A stretch of DNA of 7,202 nt, taken from contig NZNR01000001.1 in the NCBI GenBank assembly GCA_002694955.1, positions 1-7,202 on the forward strand. The letters are read 5' to 3'. How positions within the stretch are numbered: position 1 is the stretch's first letter; each line of letters opens with the position of its first letter. Below are positions 5,351 to 7,202 of this stretch, piece after piece. Both the position numbers and the translations under genes were made by a program. The stretch is from Planctomycetaceae bacterium (GTDB lineage: Bacteria; Planctomycetota; Planctomycetia; Pirellulales; UBA1268). The notes under the pieces are model-generated. The model had not been told where the DNA came from. It searched no databases and saw only the letters and a list, made by a program, of their open reading frames with translations.

Positions 5351-6571
5351 TTAATCATGTTTTACCTGGAAGCACACCCTTAGGATTCGTGAAGGAAATT
5401 TTATTAGTAGTACACGCAGTAATTTCAAAAAACGCTTCACCAAGAGCCGCGGAAGATAGGAGAAGAGGTATCGAAGACCGTATGCAAGGGCAATCCTTGG
5501 GTGAGCCCAGGCCCGTTGATCGAATTTGAACACCACAGACTCAAGGTAGTTTGTTAAGCGACGAGAAATCGCCACGAAAAATTTTTGGAGAGGTGACTCG
5601 AGCAAGCCAAGTTTTTCAAAACCTGTTGAGATCAAGAAATGATTCTTCTTGATGAATTTGCTTTCAACCCCAAAGTCAGTCATTTCAATATCTGGATTGA
5701 ACCAGGCACCATATTCACCAACTGACGCAGCGCATTTCAACAGATGATTTCCCTTTGCCAGAAGAAGAATATCTATTAGCACATCCTCACCTTTTTTGTA
5801 GGGAGGCACATCACGTAACTTAAATGGAGCAATGAAACTTTCTCCCCTCGCACTGTCATACGAAACCAAGCGATCCGCAAATTCTTCCTGAAAAATATCC
5901 ACAAATTGAGTTTGATCAGTTGCAAGAAACACCTGAAATTTATCAAGGTTTCGGTCTGCAATTATCTGCCTGATCCGATCAAAATATCGCTGGTGATTGG
6001 TGGGCTCTGCGTACGACCAGTCTGTTCCACGAATATGAACAGTGAATAAAAACGATCCATCAAAGCGTTCTCTGGCAAACGCATCAGCTTTACTAATGAT
6101 TTCCGGCCGCACGTTGATGAAATTGGCAACATAGTAACGGCCAATTTCTCGGTGCTTGCGCATCCACTCTATTGGATCACCTGGCTCTTCATGGAGCCAG
6201 AACGTTGCAATTCTGTCCGGATCCGAATTATGCCAATCAAAGATCTGCTGGTCTTTAAACCGCTTGATTTGATCCGAACCAATATCTCCGTTTGCCTTTT
6301 TTAGCAGGAGGTCATCGTATGAGACACCCATGACGGGCTCCCAAAAATACTCCCAAATATTTTCTCCTCGTTCTGGATCATAGAAAAAAGTGTTGCACGA
6401 ATTATCAAAGTTGATCACCGGCAACCAGTTCCTCGCCAAAGCTTGCCGAACACCGTTCAACGCATAGGTCATCAGAACACTAAAACCAGCATTAAAGTCA
6501 GGATTATGGATAACAACAAACGCGTCATATGCGTGCCCATCGTAAACAAGAGAATTATTTATTGAGTTCAT
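5351..6571 (-). CDS. Fucosyltransferase-like glycosyltransferase (GT11/GT23/O-fucosyltransferase superfamily)
   Basis: A 406-residue protein resembling GT-B enzymes that use GDP-fucose. The N-terminal part has GFSVLMTYALNGVRQALARN (about 29-48) and ENIWEYFWEPV (70-80), a pattern I associate with NodZ/FUT8-like proteins. The key FTVHIRGTDW lies at 176-185 and matches the HxRxxD motif whose arginine contacts the GDP-sugar. LATDQ (217-221) and DILLLAKGNHLLKCAASVG (267-285) fit the remaining nucleotide-binding motifs. After about residue 325 comes a long basic, hydrophobic tail (RLLVKRFLKLLRVLLIKFPSR near 375-395) with no acidic residues at its end, which could lie on the membrane. There is no signal peptide. 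ATG 6571 is preferred over an in-frame TTG at 6589; neither has a clear ribosome binding site. It is convergent with the tRNA and divergent from the gene at 6957. Likely role: decorating a surface glycan. The acceptor and even the sugar donor are unproven. Confidence 0.75.
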   Translation of the reverse strand: MNSINNSLVYDGHAYDAFVVIHNPDFNAGFSVLMTYALNGVRQALARNWLPVINFDNSCNTFFYDPERGENIWEYFWEPVMGVSYDDLLLKKANGDIGSDQIKRFKDQQIFDWHNSDPDRIATFWLHEEPGDPIEWMRKHREIGRYYVANFINVRPEIISKADAFARERFDGSFLFTVHIRGTDWSYAEPTNHQRYFDRIRQIIADRNLDKFQVFLATDQTQFVDIFQEEFADRLVSYDSARGESFIAPFKLRDVPPYKKGEDVLIDILLLAKGNHLLKCAASVGEYGAWFNPDIEMTDFGVESKFIKKNHFLISTGFEKLGLLESPLQKFFVAISRRLTNYLESVVFKFDQRAWAHPRIALAYGLRYLFSYLPRLLVKRFLKLLRVLLIKFPSRILRVCFQVKHD

Positions 6572-6956
6572 GGTTAAAACTGCATGCAATCTCTTACGTG
6601 TCTTATGAAACCCCTACTGCTTATCGCTTAATTGCCTGGACTTAATTGAGCATCGATTGAATGAATGATTTCCTGTGAAGCCTATTAAATTTATTTCGTA
6701 GAACTTTTGCTCATAGAGATTACAGTCCTGCAAAATTTTTTTAACGAGCAAATAGAGACGAACATCGCTCGATATAACTTGGTAAAGCTAATCAGGCAGG
6801 TGAGTCAACCTGCATCTAAGCCTCTTCTCCAGACCGATTAATGAACTGTATTCTCAGGAAATTCCCACACTAAAGCACTCTTGACTTTATCCCAGAATTC
6901 TTCCAAAAACCACGGGTTTCTCAAACAACCTAAGAACTCCACGGCGTGGTCATCCT
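6572..6956. other. 385-base divergent intergenic region
   Basis: This AT-rich stretch separates the minus-strand glycosyltransferase from the plus-strand partial gene, and should contain the promoters of both. No coding frame is convincing here. Two inverted repeats can be seen. GCAGGT (6796-6801) pairs with ACCTGC (6808-6813) around a 6-base loop. CGAGC (6745-6749) pairs with GCTCG (6767-6771) around a 17-base loop, just after a run of seven T. Neither is followed by a T tract in the direction that would make it a terminator. A TTGACT at 6881 has no partner -10 box at normal spacing. Regulator-binding sites are possible but not demonstrated. Confidence 0.5.
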
Positions 6957-7202
6957 ATGAGCGTTCCCAAGAAAAAAAATGTGGTGGAACCGATGATTCA
7001 GTCAACCTCCAACGCACCGCAAATTCCCTCTACGAACACCACAATCCCGCGCATCTACGAGCCATCACCTGCACCACCCCGTGTTCCACGAATAAGTCCA
7101 GAAGCAAAATTACTCCATCACACAGCGCATGTTCACGCTATCTCAACTGGCAGTTTCTTGCCTCCCATCATGGTAGATATCGATCCTGTTGATGGTGTTT
7201 GC
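6957..7202 (+). CDS. N-terminal fragment of a possible radical SAM protein, cut by the window end
   Basis: From ATG 6957 a frame stays open for 82 codons to the last base, so the gene continues outside the window. The first 50 residues are basic, then rich in Pro, Ser and Thr, with IPRIYEPSPAPPRVPRISPE at about 30-49, a probable flexible linker. Residues 50-67 look like the beginning of a folded domain. The fragment ends LPPIMVDIDPVDGVC. In radical SAM enzymes a strand of the form (V/I)-D/E-(I/L)-x-P-x-x-x-C leads into the CxxxCxxC motif that binds the 4Fe-4S cluster. C82 could be the first of these cysteines, but the other two lie beyond the edge. No ribosome binding site precedes the ATG; the ATG at 6993 is an alternative. 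An overlapping frame from 6881 to 7192 gives only Ser/His/Cys-rich low-quality protein. The gene is divergent from the glycosyltransferase. The class call is tentative. Confidence 0.5.
   Translation, partial: MSVPKKKNVVEPMIQSTSNAPQIPSTNTTIPRIYEPSPAPPRVPRISPEAKLLHHTAHVHAISTGSFLPPIMVDIDPVDGVC

Noticed and set aside
5341..5529. 62-residue plus-strand frame after the tRNA
   Set aside because: Mostly antisense to the 3' end of the glycosyltransferase gene, with no ribosome binding site and no recognisable sequence.
6881..7192. 103-residue plus-strand frame
   Set aside because: It overlaps the open frame from 6957 in a different register. Its composition is low quality (Ser, His, Cys, Asn), while the 6957 frame gives a structured end and stays open to the window edge.

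Overview
The window looks like ordinary chromosome from a free-living bacterium of moderate GC content. My best guess is a planctomycete or a relative. That rests on the LON-domain/DUF309 gene pair, the aspartyl-tRNA synthetase N-terminus (it opens MLRTHTCGELR) and the mix of Shine-Dalgarno-led and leaderless-looking starts. It is inference from remembered family resemblance, not a search result. I see no insertion sequence, CRISPR array, prophage gene or integrase.

Left part (1-1248). A two-gene operon runs on the minus strand: a DUF309 protein (1248-820), then a stand-alone LON substrate-binding-domain protein (827-132). The two reading frames overlap by 8 bases, and the ribosome binding site of the second gene lies inside the end of the first. 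Downstream, at 9-82, are three small inverted repeats.

Middle (1351-5200, plus strand). The order is endonuclease III (nth), dCTP deaminase (dcd), a 70-residue two-helix membrane protein of unknown function, aspartyl-tRNA synthetase (aspS, GTG start) and a tRNA-Val with anticodon TAC. These are housekeeping functions: base-excision repair, dUMP/dTTP supply and translation. Gaps of 70-160 bases suggest a loose co-oriented run and not one tight operon. The synthetase carries His31 and Gly83 at the two positions known to mark non-discriminating enzymes, so it probably charges both tRNA-Asp and tRNA-Asn. That would require a GatCAB amidotransferase elsewhere in the genome.

Right part (5201-7202). 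A minus-strand gene (6571-5351) encodes a fucosyltransferase-like GT-B protein with a HIRGTD motif and a long, very basic, hydrophobic C-terminal tail. After a 385-base divergent intergenic region, a second open frame starts at 6957 on the plus strand and runs off the window end without a stop. It has a proline-rich N-terminus and ends in VDIDPVDGVC, the kind of sequence that leads into the CxxxCxxC motif of radical SAM enzymes. This is the least conventional part of the window and may be the edge of a glycan-related or accessory locus. Nothing seen here by itself establishes a new system.
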